A DNA stretch of 27,892 nucleotides from CAYLWW01 sp964387585 (GCA_964387585.1 CAYLWW010000007.1:1-27892), one strand, 5' to 3'; positions 17,307 to 25,529 are shown, counted from the first letter of the stretch. A program made the numbers and translations. The notes: generated by a model from the letters alone, not told the origin.

Positions 17307-18557
17307 ATGAATTACAATTTTGGTAAAGAGTTCTTTCATGATTATGTTGCAGTAGAAGGTGAAATAAATTCAAGCTCTCGTAGTACGAAAATTGCTATTG
17401 GTAAGAATGGCATAAAGTACTTCATAAAAGACATTCATGTAGATGGTGCTATAGCACAGCTGTTTTTTTATAAAACTTTACAACATTTTTTAGGTAAAGA
17501 AGATTCTCCTGATGCTTTTATTGTTAAAGGTTCTTCAACAATAAATAATATTATCTCCTTAGCTTCTCCCAAGCTCGAAAATTTTTATACAAAATATGAT
17601 ATTATTAAAAATAATCATGGTAAGTATTATGACCATCATACACATATTTTTATCGGTGGTTATTCTAGGTCAGAGAGTTCTGAATCATTTCTATTACCTG
17701 AGATGATGTGGTATAGTGGTGTGCTTAGGAATCCTAATGTATCTGAGATATTTCCATTTCACGGATCCTGCACCAATGAAATAAATATTAAACCAATAAA
17801 AAATGCTGAGATAACTAATCTAGTGCAAGTATTAGTTGGAAATAAGGACGTAGAGCATAATAATGTTGGTTTTGTTGAGCATGACAAATATTTTACATTT
17901 ACAGCACTAGATGGAGATGGTTCTAATATAGCAGCTAGTGGAATAAGAGATAATGATGGATATAAGACGCTAAATATTTTCTTTTCTCAAGATGATACAT
18001 CGCTGAGCTATGTTAAAAAGCTCAATACAGGCAAGGTAACCCTAGAAGCAGTTCCTGAGGAATTTAAAAAATACGTAGTTTATAATCCTTTCTTTAAGCA
18101 ATATCAAGAGCAACTATATTATTCAAAAAATTTGGCTTTCCCAATACAGAATCTTTTTGAATGCAATTGGGGAGGGTCTGGGGGCAATGGAATTAAACTA
18201 AACTTTAATGAGATGAAGGAAGCTTTAGATGATATTATCCAAACCCCAGATTCAGTATGGAAACAGATCATTAAAGAAGTGAAATTCCAAGTAGAGAGTA
18301 ATATACCTGGGTACTTTACTTCAGAAATGGAGGAGCACTTTTATGATTACTATAAGACCAATCAAGAGAAATTTGACAAATCTAAAGATTGTATTTTGTC
18401 CATGCTGAATTTTCCTACTATCAATGGAAAACATAGCTATCTGGAAAATATTACAGCATACAAAGAAGATCAGGAAAAAGTTCCATATTTAGTAGGATCA
18501 TGTGATTTAGAAGCGTTTAAATTGTTTACTTTAGAAATCGATAATGGGCTGCTCTAG
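17307..18557 (+). CDS. Putative phosphoinositide-kinase-like (kinase-fold) effector candidate
   Basis: A 416-residue soluble protein with no signal peptide or membrane segment. I do not recognise it as a named gene, but it carries a kinase-superfamily pattern. K41 in KYFIKD could be the ATP-binding lysine. S87-P-K-L-E-N-F93 resembles a hinge region. LVQVLVGNKDVEHNNVGF (172-189) resembles the catalytic loop of PI3/4-kinase and HipA-like proteins, with D181 and N186 at the usual five-residue spacing. TALDGDGS (199-206) places D202 as the metal-binding Asp. The His of the canonical DRHxxN is displaced (DVEHNN), so activity is uncertain. Similar loops occur in Legionella LepB-type and Rickettsia Risk1-type lipid kinases. 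Its setting among ankyrin genes favours a host-directed role. A pseudokinase is the main alternative. Confidence 0.45.
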   Translation: MNYNFGKEFFHDYVAVEGEINSSSRSTKIAIGKNGIKYFIKDIHVDGAIAQLFFYKTLQHFLGKEDSPDAFIVKGSSTINNIISLASPKLENFYTKYDIIKNNHGKYYDHHTHIFIGGYSRSESSESFLLPEMMWYSGVLRNPNVSEIFPFHGSCTNEINIKPIKNAEITNLVQVLVGNKDVEHNNVGFVEHDKYFTFTALDGDGSNIAASGIRDNDGYKTLNIFFSQDDTSLSYVKKLNTGKVTLEAVPEEFKKYVVYNPFFKQYQEQLYYSKNLAFPIQNLFECNWGGSGGNGIKLNFNEMKEALDDIIQTPDSVWKQIIKEVKFQVESNIPGYFTSEMEEHFYDYYKTNQEKFDKSKDCILSMLNFPTINGKHSYLENITAYKEDQEKVPYLVGSCDLEAFKLFTLEIDNGLL

Positions 18558-18634
18558 GGGTGATCTATTGATATTATTTTAAAGTGTAGGTGGATATTTT
18601 ATGATGGTAGCTTAGTAATAATGAAGAACTTATT

Positions 18635-18688
18635 CCTTGTATTACGATACTGAATATTTGAAATATTGAATGGATAATACAAGGTTTT
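18635..18688 (+). terminator. Compound hairpin terminator after the kinase-like gene
   Basis: CCTTGTATTA at 18635-18644 pairs perfectly with TAATACAAGG at 18675-18684, followed by TTTTAT. Within the loop, AATATTT (18653-18659) pairs with AAATATT (18661-18667), giving a second stacked hairpin. It lies 78 nt after the stop of the kinase-like gene and is a plausible intrinsic terminator, although the T-run is short. Confidence 0.55.
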
Positions 18689-18834
18689 ATATAATCTAAC
18701 TTAGCTAAAACTTCGAAAATTTTCTATGATTGATAATGCAAGCTTTCATAGGTTATAAAAAACCGAATAGCTGATAAAGTTAGCTAGTTGAAAACTAATT
18801 TTTTACTTCTACTACTAATTTATAGCATATTCAC
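18689..18834. other. Non-coding spacer before the ankyrin pseudogene
   Basis: AT-rich spacer with no frame. It contains two weak inverted repeats (CTATGA/TCATAG around 18725-18757, and TAGTT/AACTA followed by a T-run around 18784-18806). It is the novel-joint side of the truncated ankyrin copy: homology to the intact gene begins abruptly at 18835. No insertion-sequence end or target duplication is visible at the junction. Confidence 0.4.
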
Positions 18835-19201
18835 TTATCTTTAACGTTTAGATCGATTTTACCAACCAAGCTGCTTGGCACATTGAATAACCTATAATAG
18901 CCATTATATGATGTAGTAATTAAAGGAGTTTCCCCATCATTATTGAAGTTATTGACATCTATATGAGGAACTTTTACTAAAGATTGAGTAGCTATTACAT
19001 TATTCATTTTTGCTGCTTTATTTAGAAGTGTGTTTCCTTCACTATCTCTAGTATTTATATCAAATTTAGATCCAGCTTCTTTCAGTAATATACTAAAGCG
19101 ATTAAAGTCTGATTTATACCAACTAGTTTTAGATATTAATTCAAATAACTCTAATATTATTTCTGAATTGCTGTTGTTTTTTTGGAAGGATTTAGGCTCA
19201 T
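18835..19201 (-). pseudogene. Truncated, frameshifted copy of the ankyrin gene
   Basis: This is a second copy of the first 122 codons of the 15910-16992 ankyrin gene, in the same orientation, lacking everything beyond. The start ATG at 19199-19201 is retained, but a 1-nt deletion in the A-run near codon 8 shifts the frame: it reads MSLNPSKKTTAIQK and then TAA. From 18835 to 19173 the sequence is identical to the intact gene, so the copy or a conversion event is recent. It is not expected to yield a functional protein. Confidence 0.93.
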
Positions 19202-19258
19202 ATTAAACTAAAGAACATTCTTTGTTTGTTGGGTTTAAGTTGAGTAATCGATAGCGTA
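18835..19258 (-). repeat. Direct repeat, copy 2
   Basis: Second copy of the 16625-17048 repeat, offset by 2210 nt. It contains the ankyrin pseudogene and the start of the second divergent promoter region. Together the two copies flank the kinase-like gene as direct repeats. Confidence 0.95.
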
Positions 19259-19584
19259 AAAGTAGTAACTAATTTATTTATCTTGTTAATCAGATATAAA
19301 AATGATAAAAATAGATCTTTATTGTTTTTTGAATAAAAAACTTAATATTAACTATTAATTAGGAGCTTAAATTAATAAAAAATATAAAAAAATGCTTTAA
19401 TTTTCTAAATAAATCTCTTATACATGGATTTCAAGATTTATTTGATTTTTTATAGTGCAATAAAATTTTTTAGAAATTTAAATAACTTTTAAGTTATTTT
19501 ACTAATTTTTAATTAGGTGAAGCACTATATAAATAAAATAAAATTGATACAAGTATATTTTTTAATTAAGGGAAGGAAAACAGA
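19202..19584. promoter_or_regulatory. Divergent promoter region, copy 2
   Basis: This region precedes the 1172-residue protein and is paralogous to 16993-17306. Similarity is high for the first 57 nt and then weaker but traceable, with conserved blocks at 19442-19468 and 19541-19561 (core AAGTATATTTT), the latter ending 23 nt before the start codon. A strong Shine-Dalgarno sequence (AAGGGAAGG) has been added or retained here that is absent from copy 1. No standard promoter hexamers can be assigned securely. Confidence 0.5.
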
Positions 19585-22500
19585 ATGCATACGCACATAA
19601 TAAATACAGCGAAATTATTGTTAGGACCTAAAGGTTTAGCCGCAGTAGCTGGAACAGGTTTAGTAGTTGGAGGATTAGCTATGAAACAACTAAGTTCATA
19701 TTTAGATGCTATTGTTAATCTTGGTAAGGTAGCTGCAATTTTTTATATACCTAAAGCTACTCAAGATATGGCTGAATACGCTATAACAAAAGATAATATT
19801 GGTTTATTAAAATACTCTTTAGAGCTTGGAAATGGATTCGATCAAATAGTAGAAAAATTTCCATTTTTAGCTAAATTGCCATTTTCACAAGCTAAATTGA
19901 ATTTAGATAACAATTTAATAAAATCCTTATCTGAAGGAAAAGGTGGAATAGCTAACGTATTAATCAAAAGTGGTGCTAATGTTAATATAGAAATTGATAA
20001 TAAAAGAGCATTAGAAGTTGCCATTGAAAAAGGATTATATAAAACTGCATATGATATAATCGATACTAAAAACGATGCGGTTAATAAGCAAGTTGAAGGC
20101 GACCCAAAAGCTAATAACTTACTACAAAAAGTTTTATACGCTGGCAATGAAGAGTTAGCGAAAAAGGCTATAGAAAGTGCTCCTGAAGAGGCATTAAATG
20201 CTCCATTTAAAGATGGTGATTATTTAGCACATAAAGCTGTAAAAAACCCAGCTCTTTATAATATAGCTAAAGATAAAATCAATGGCGAAAATATTAATAA
20301 GCTAAATAGTAAAGGTGAATCTCCAGTAGGTTTAGCTATAGATGGTAATCATGAAATAGCAATTGATTTGCTTGAGAAGGGAGCAGCGCTTTCAGATAAA
20401 ACTTTCCAAAAAGCTTTTACTTCTGGTAATAAAGATTTAGCAAAAACAGCAACGGAAAAAGCTGATGTTAAAGTATTAGAAAGATCTTTTGCAGATGGTG
20501 AATATTTATCTCATAAAGTTGTGCAAGATCCAGATCTTTATAATATAGCTAAAGATAAAATTGCTGGTACTATTAATAATCCAGATGCAAATGGGAAATA
20601 TTCTATAGAATTAGCTGTGGATAAAAATCCAGATATAGCTATCGATTTAATCAATAAAGGAGCAGATCTTTCAGTTCCAGTAACTGATAAAGTAGCTACT
20701 AATGCTTTCCAAAAGGCGTTTAATTCAAATGATCATAAATTAATAAAAACTGCATTAGATAAAGGCAATCCTGATTTAATCAAAAGTAAATTTAAAAATG
20801 GTGATACTGTTGCTCATAAAATAGCAGCTAATCCTAAGCTTAATACTTTAGTTAAAGAAAGTGGGGTAGAGTTAAAGGATGTTATAAATTCTGCTAATGA
20901 GAAATCACAAACACCTCTTGATATTATGCTTAAAGAATTTAAGGCTTCTCATGTTGATGCACAAGACGTCAAAGAATTCGTATCACAAGGTGCTACTGTA
21001 AGTAGTAATAATTTATTCTTAAATCAAATAACTCAAAATGAAGAGTTAAAAAATGCAGGAATATTTGAGCTACTATATGATAAAAAGGCGTTAGATTTAA
21101 CAAAATCAGATGATTTGCAGAAAATGACATTAGATTATGCTATTAAAAGTAGCCCAGCTTTAGCTGCAAAAATTGCTACAGATATGGCTAATGATAAAGA
21201 TCTTGCTCCTTTTATTAATGTTAAGCATGTTTTCAAGGCAGTAAAAACAGGAAATACAGAGTTATTTAACGCTGTAAAAGATAAAATAGATATTCATAGT
21301 ACTGTAAAAGAGCAAAATTTATTCCATTATCTACTAAACGATAAAGTAGTGTTCAATGAAGATATATTTAAAGAGATATTAACACAATATGCTAAATCTC
21401 CTATTGACCTTTTAATGGTTTCTGATTCTTATGGGCGTTCTCCACTTTATAAAGCTTTAAATATGAAAGATGAGTCTAAGTCAGATGCAGCTACAAAAAT
21501 GCTACTGAGCAATGTAGCTTCTAAGATAAAGTTTAAAGTAGAAGCAGAGAAAGAGGACATTTTTAAATCAGCAGAATTTGAAAATGGGTTAAAAGAATAT
21601 TTTGGGCAAGGAGATTTAGCAGAATTATACGTTAAAAATAAAATTGCTTTAGTGCGTGATGTATTAAGCACAGAATTTAGCCAAGAGTATTCAGAAGTAA
21701 TAGCGCAATATTTCGGGAAAGGTCTTATTACTCAAATGAATCTTTCTCCTGAGACTAAGAGTAAGATAGCAAGTATAATGGGAAAGGATAAGGATTATAC
21801 AAAAATGCTTAAAGCTCTTACAAGTGGGGAAAAAGGTGAGACTAAAGAAGTGCTTAAAGCTCTTCCAGATGAAGCAAATAGCGATAATAAATTGATGATC
21901 AATGATGCTTCCTCTTCTCAAGAATTGATTGCTATAAATCCTAAAGAGTTCAAGCTAAAAGAAGAGTACTATACAAAAAAAGCAGCAATAGAAGAGGAAA
22001 TAGAAAAACATAAAGACAAAAATGTTCAAAGCAAACTCACTAAGAGAAAAACTATAGAAAAGAAATATGCTGAGGATGAAAATGAAGCGATCATAATGTT
22101 AAATGATGGAGAAATTATAAAAGAAGAAGTAATGCCGAAAGAGGAAGAAATAGTAATACAAAAAGATGAAGAAATTGAAGAAAAACCTCAAGATGAAATC
22201 ACATTCTCTGAAAAAGAAGTGTATAATAAACAATACGGTGAAGCTCTTAAAATTATGCCATGGCAAACTAATTTAGCTACTGGTGGATATCTAGGTACTA
22301 CTGTTATTGAAAATTGGGACAGCATAAAGTACTTGTTAACTGACTTACTTCCATTAAAGCATGTAAGCCCTGAATTTTATCAAAGCTTAAAAGTAGCGTC
22401 TAGCACTCCTGAATCATGGAGTGATAAAGCTCTTAAAGTTTTAGGTTACTTTAGTTCAGCTGCTGCTATAGCTGTTGGCGGTACTAATGGTTTTGATGTT

Positions 22501-23103
22501 CATAATTCTCAAATGATTAAGGATATAGCTATTAAAGCAGCAGGTGCTACAACACCATATGCTATAAGTAAAGTTAAGTTTTGGTCTGCAGAACCTAAAT
22601 TGCATGATGCATCTTCAAAAGGTATTACAGATTTCCTATATCATTATGGAACAGATATTTTAGGTGATACTGCATTTTCTGTTGCATCAACCTTAGCTAT
22701 AGCAACTATTGCAGGAAGCCCTCTAGGAGTATTTGGATTGGGTACAACAGCTCTTATGGCTGCTGGAAATAGTTTAATTAGCAATTATAACGTTTATAAT
22801 GCTGAAGAAATAGCTCAAAGCAATTCATACTTAGCAGCTATCATTCCTCATTTAGGTGCAGCTTACTCGGGTTATAAGTTATTTACTGGTCAATTTTCAG
22901 CTAATGAGTATGCTAGCAGTGCAGTAAAAATAGCTGATGGCTTAAAATTATTAGCAAGTATATCTGGGGCTCATCAGTTATATTCATTAGGGGCTAAAGC
23001 TATTGCACCTACACTAGAGTATGTTGAAGATGCATTTAGTAGCTTACTATACGGATCAAACGATGATATAAAGCTTAATACTCCTGATACTGCTGAGTTA
23101 TAA
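19585..23103 (+). CDS. Large ankyrin-like repeat protein with hydrophobic C-terminus
   Basis: A 1172-residue protein that I do not recognise by name. Residues 14-33 form a Gly/Ala-rich hydrophobic segment. Residues about 80-660 hold degenerate ankyrin-like helical repeats (NVLIKSGANVNIEIDNKRAL, IAIDLLEKGA, IAIDLINKGADLS). Within them is a longer tandem unit of 94-101 residues starting at F208, F302 and F403, with the pattern F-x-(D/N)-G-(D/E)-x-x-(A/S)-H-K. Residues about 790-880 are rich in Lys and Glu, and are probably coiled coil and disordered. The last 300 residues contain hydrophobic stretches (949-967 and 1028-1066) that could insert in a membrane. The GGGAAGG Shine-Dalgarno sequence, unusual here, suggests strong translation, and a strong terminator follows. 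A host-interaction role is likely but unproven. Confidence 0.75.
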   Translation: MHTHIINTAKLLLGPKGLAAVAGTGLVVGGLAMKQLSSYLDAIVNLGKVAAIFYIPKATQDMAEYAITKDNIGLLKYSLELGNGFDQIVEKFPFLAKLPFSQAKLNLDNNLIKSLSEGKGGIANVLIKSGANVNIEIDNKRALEVAIEKGLYKTAYDIIDTKNDAVNKQVEGDPKANNLLQKVLYAGNEELAKKAIESAPEEALNAPFKDGDYLAHKAVKNPALYNIAKDKINGENINKLNSKGESPVGLAIDGNHEIAIDLLEKGAALSDKTFQKAFTSGNKDLAKTATEKADVKVLERSFADGEYLSHKVVQDPDLYNIAKDKIAGTINNPDANGKYSIELAVDKNPDIAIDLINKGADLSVPVTDKVATNAFQKAFNSNDHKLIKTALDKGNPDLIKSKFKNGDTVAHKIAANPKLNTLVKESGVELKDVINSANEKSQTPLDIMLKEFKASHVDAQDVKEFVSQGATVSSNNLFLNQITQNEELKNAGIFELLYDKKALDLTKSDDLQKMTLDYAIKSSPALAAKIATDMANDKDLAPFINVKHVFKAVKTGNTELFNAVKDKIDIHSTVKEQNLFHYLLNDKVVFNEDIFKEILTQYAKSPIDLLMVSDSYGRSPLYKALNMKDESKSDAATKMLLSNVASKIKFKVEAEKEDIFKSAEFENGLKEYFGQGDLAELYVKNKIALVRDVLSTEFSQEYSEVIAQYFGKGLITQMNLSPETKSKIASIMGKDKDYTKMLKALTSGEKGETKEVLKALPDEANSDNKLMINDASSSQELIAINPKEFKLKEEYYTKKAAIEEEIEKHKDKNVQSKLTKRKTIEKKYAEDENEAIIMLNDGEIIKEEVMPKEEEIVIQKDEEIEEKPQDEITFSEKEVYNKQYGEALKIMPWQTNLATGGYLGTTVIENWDSIKYLLTDLLPLKHVSPEFYQSLKVASSTPESWSDKALKVLGYFSSAAAIAVGGTNGFDVHNSQMIKDIAIKAAGATTPYAISKVKFWSAEPKLHDASSKGITDFLYHYGTDILGDTAFSVASTLAIATIAGSPLGVFGLGTTALMAAGNSLISNYNVYNAEEIAQSNSYLAAIIPHLGAAYSGYKLFTGQFSANEYASSAVKIADGLKLLASISGAHQLYSLGAKAIAPTLEYVEDAFSSLLYGSNDDIKLNTPDTAEL
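20206..20860 (+). repeat. Tandem ~95-codon repeats within the large ankyrin-like gene
   Basis: Three related units begin at nt 20206, 20488 and 20791. The first two are the most similar; a 27-nt stretch at 20253-20279 recurs exactly at 20535-20561 (offset 282 nt, 94 codons), encoding LYNIAKDKI. The third unit is more diverged. This is intragenic duplication of a module larger than a single ankyrin repeat. Confidence 0.8.
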
Positions 23104-23142
23104 AGTTAAGCTTTTTTAATTTCGACCTAATAACAATTTGTC

Positions 23143-23183
23143 TCCCCCTTATGAGTCTCATAACTTATAAGGGGGATTTTTTT
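23143..23183 (+). terminator. Strong intrinsic terminator
   Basis: TCCCCCTTATGAG at 23143-23155 pairs with CTTATAAGGGGGA at 23164-23176 (13 pairs including one G-U), with an 8-nt loop, followed by seven T. It is the clearest terminator in the window, 40 nt after the stop of the large ankyrin-like gene. It insulates that gene from fabF. Confidence 0.93.
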
Positions 23184-23397
23184 AACGATTCTCTGTACTT
23201 TGCTACGTCATTCTTACCGCATATTCCTTCAATATTGGTTATTATTTACTTTTCTTTGAGCAAATAATAAATTTTACTGTAACTTAAACTAAAGTTAGCT
23301 ATACTGAAATTACTTTGAAATATACTTAAAACTAATTTACAATAACCTCATTTATAATAACTTATAACTATAACCAATATATAACTTCATATAAAAT

Positions 23398-24663
23398 ATG
23401 AGACGTGTAGTAGTTACTGGAGTAGGGCTAGTAACACCTGTTGGCCCTAATGCTTCTTTGTCTTGGACTAACATTATTAATTCTAAATCTGGTATTAAAG
23501 CTATACCAGAAACATTATTTCCTGTAGACGATTTAATGTGTAAGATAGCTGCTTACATACCAACTGTTGATGAGGATGCTATCTTAGGTTTTAATCCGGG
23601 TGATTATATAGAGGGGCGGGAGATAAAAACTATGGATAGATTCATTCACTTAGCTATTGGTGCTGCTGTTCAAGCTGTAGATGATTCTGGCTGGGATTAT
23701 AAAGAATCTAGTAATCCTGATCGATGTGGGGTGTTGATGGGATCTGGGATAGGCGGATTAATGTGTATAGAAAATAATGCTAACATTCTAGCTGAAAAAG
23801 GAGCTAGGAGGATTAGCCCATTTTTTATTCCAGCTAGTCTTATCAATTTAGCTTCTGGCCACTTATCAATTAGGTATAACTTAAAAGGACCTAATTACTC
23901 AGTAGTGAGTGCATGTGCAAGTAGTGCTAATGCAATAGGTGAGGCTGGTCGAATAATAGCTTATGATGAAGCGGATGTAATGATATGCGGTGGTTCAGAG
24001 GCAGCAATTTGCCGCTTAGGTATAGCAGGTTTCGCTGCAGCTCGTACTTTAGCAACTAAGTATAATGATAGCCCAGAGAAGGCATCTAGACCTTGGGATA
24101 AGGAACGAGATGGTTTTGTTATGGGAGAAGGAGCTGGGGTAGTTATTTTAGAAGAATTTGAACACGCTAAGAGGCGTAATGCAAAAATATATGGTGAATT
24201 GGTAGGATATGGGTTAACTGGGGATGCATACCATATTACTGCTCCTGATCCTCAAGGGGATGGGGGATACCGGGCAATGTTAGCGGCGCTTAATAAAGCT
24301 AAAGTAAGACCTGAGCAAGTAGATTATATCAACGCTCATGGAACTTCCACGCCGTTAGGTGATATGATTGAGTACTCAGCAATAAAAAAACTATTTCAAT
24401 ATAATGAAAAGCTTGCGATATCTTCTACTAAATCTGCTATAGGACACTTGTTAGGAGGCGCTGGAAGTGTTGAAGCGATATTTTCTTTGTTAGCTATGAG
24501 AGATAATATAGTGCCGCCTACTCTAAATTTGGATAATCCTGAAAATGATTGCGATATGAATTTAGTTCCTCATTTTGCTATACAAAAAGTAGTTAATTTA
24601 GCTTTATCAAATTCATTCGGTTTTGGTGGTACCAATGCTAGTCTTTTATTTAGAAAAATATAA
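23398..24663 (+). CDS. fabF: 3-oxoacyl-[acyl-carrier-protein] synthase II (FabF)
   Basis: Condensing enzyme of type II fatty-acid synthesis, extending acyl-ACP with malonyl-ACP. The 421-residue product shows the thiolase-fold signature VVTGVGLVTPVG at the N-terminus and the Cys-His-His catalytic set: C173 in SACASSANA, H314 in NAHGTSTPLGD and H350 in SAIGHLLGGAGS, with K345 nearby. The C-terminal NSFGFGGTNASL block is intact. Length is normal for FabF. acpP, often found next to fabF, is not adjacent here. The ATG has no Shine-Dalgarno sequence. The gene begins 214 nt after the strong terminator, so it should have its own promoter. Confidence 0.96.
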   Translation: MRRVVVTGVGLVTPVGPNASLSWTNIINSKSGIKAIPETLFPVDDLMCKIAAYIPTVDEDAILGFNPGDYIEGREIKTMDRFIHLAIGAAVQAVDDSGWDYKESSNPDRCGVLMGSGIGGLMCIENNANILAEKGARRISPFFIPASLINLASGHLSIRYNLKGPNYSVVSACASSANAIGEAGRIIAYDEADVMICGGSEAAICRLGIAGFAAARTLATKYNDSPEKASRPWDKERDGFVMGEGAGVVILEEFEHAKRRNAKIYGELVGYGLTGDAYHITAPDPQGDGGYRAMLAALNKAKVRPEQVDYINAHGTSTPLGDMIEYSAIKKLFQYNEKLAISSTKSAIGHLLGGAGSVEAIFSLLAMRDNIVPPTLNLDNPENDCDMNLVPHFAIQKVVNLALSNSFGFGGTNASLLFRKI

Positions 24664-24739
24664 CTTTGGTTTGGTAATTAATAAATAAAATAAATAATTT
24701 TTATGAACATTTTTTTACAATTTATGTACTGATATTATT

Positions 24740-25129
24740 ATGATAAAGCATAAGTCATTACCACTTTCTCCTCATTTAACAATTTATAAGCCTCAAATTA
24801 CTTCTGTTTTGTCGATACTACATCGTATAACTGGTGTAGCGTTATTTATAGGGTTAATTATATTATTATGGGGAGTGATATTTTATTTTTATTCTAACGA
24901 TAAAGTAACTTACTATTATTATGTAGTATTTAATAGCGCAATGGGTAAGTTAGTGGTTACATTATGGCTATATTGCTTATTTTATCATGCTTGTGCCGGA
25001 ATACGTTACTTGTTTTGGAGTATGGGTAAGGGGTTTAGTATGAAAGTAGTAACCATTTCAGCGTATTTTATATTGTGTTTACCTGTATTACTTACTATTG
25101 CGGTTTTATTAATCACAAAAATTATTTAA
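24740..25129 (+). CDS. sdhC: Succinate dehydrogenase cytochrome b556 subunit SdhC
   Basis: Membrane anchor subunit of complex II, helping to bind haem b and ubiquinone. The 129-residue protein has the family signature PLSPHLTIYKPQ followed by SVLSILHRITG (residues 22-32), three membrane helices (about 30-50, 68-88 and 104-127), and H83 in FYHACAGIRYLFW as the probable haem ligand. It is followed after 33 nt by sdhD. The catalytic subunits sdhA and sdhB are not downstream, unlike the common sdhCDAB order. Confidence 0.95.
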   Translation: MIKHKSLPLSPHLTIYKPQITSVLSILHRITGVALFIGLIILLWGVIFYFYSNDKVTYYYYVVFNSAMGKLVVTLWLYCLFYHACAGIRYLFWSMGKGFSMKVVTISAYFILCLPVLLTIAVLLITKII

Positions 25130-25137
25130 TATTGATT

Positions 25138-25164
25138 TATCTAAATTATCTAAATTATCTAAAT
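25138..25164 (+). repeat. Three tandem copies of a 9-nt unit abutting the sdhD start
   Basis: TATCTAAAT occurs three times in perfect tandem at 25138-25146, 25147-25155 and 25156-25164. The last two bases of the third copy form the A and T of the sdhD ATG (25163-25165). The repeat occupies the place where a ribosome binding site would be and contains no Shine-Dalgarno-like motif. Confidence 0.9.
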
Positions 25165-25516
25165 GAAAAAAGTTACTTATGACTATTTAATGCAACGTGT
25201 AAGTGCTATTTTACTTTTACCGTTATCTTTGTGGTGTACCATTTCAGTTTTAAAATTATTAGAGTACGGTGATCATGAAAAGGTTAAAGATTTCATATCT
25301 TCTCCAGTTAACTTAGTCGCTGTAATTATTTTTATAGTTTTGTTTATATATCACGGTCTTATAGGAATAAGAGTAATAATCGATGATTATGTACAATCTT
25401 TGGTAATTAAAAAAGTAACAGTATTTTTGCTGTACTCTTTATCTATATTATCATGCTTCGTTGGGATATTGGCATTATTTTATGGTCATCTAGTAGCTAG
25501 AATTATAGTATTTTAA
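25163..25516 (+). CDS. sdhD: Succinate dehydrogenase membrane anchor subunit SdhD
   Basis: Second membrane anchor of complex II. The 117-residue protein has three hydrophobic helices (about 13-32, 48-70 and 83-110). H64 in FIYHGLIGIR is the probable haem ligand, and D75-Y76 follows at the spacing of the quinone-site Asp-Tyr in E. coli SdhD. QRVSAILLLPLSLW near the N-terminus is typical of alphaproteobacterial SdhD. It lies between sdhC and the COQ9-family gene, 13 nt before the preferred start of the latter. Confidence 0.93.
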   Translation: MKKVTYDYLMQRVSAILLLPLSLWCTISVLKLLEYGDHEKVKDFISSPVNLVAVIIFIVLFIYHGLIGIRVIIDDYVQSLVIKKVTVFLLYSLSILSCFVGILALFYGHLVARIIVF

Positions 25517-25529
25517 GGTGAAAGCTATT

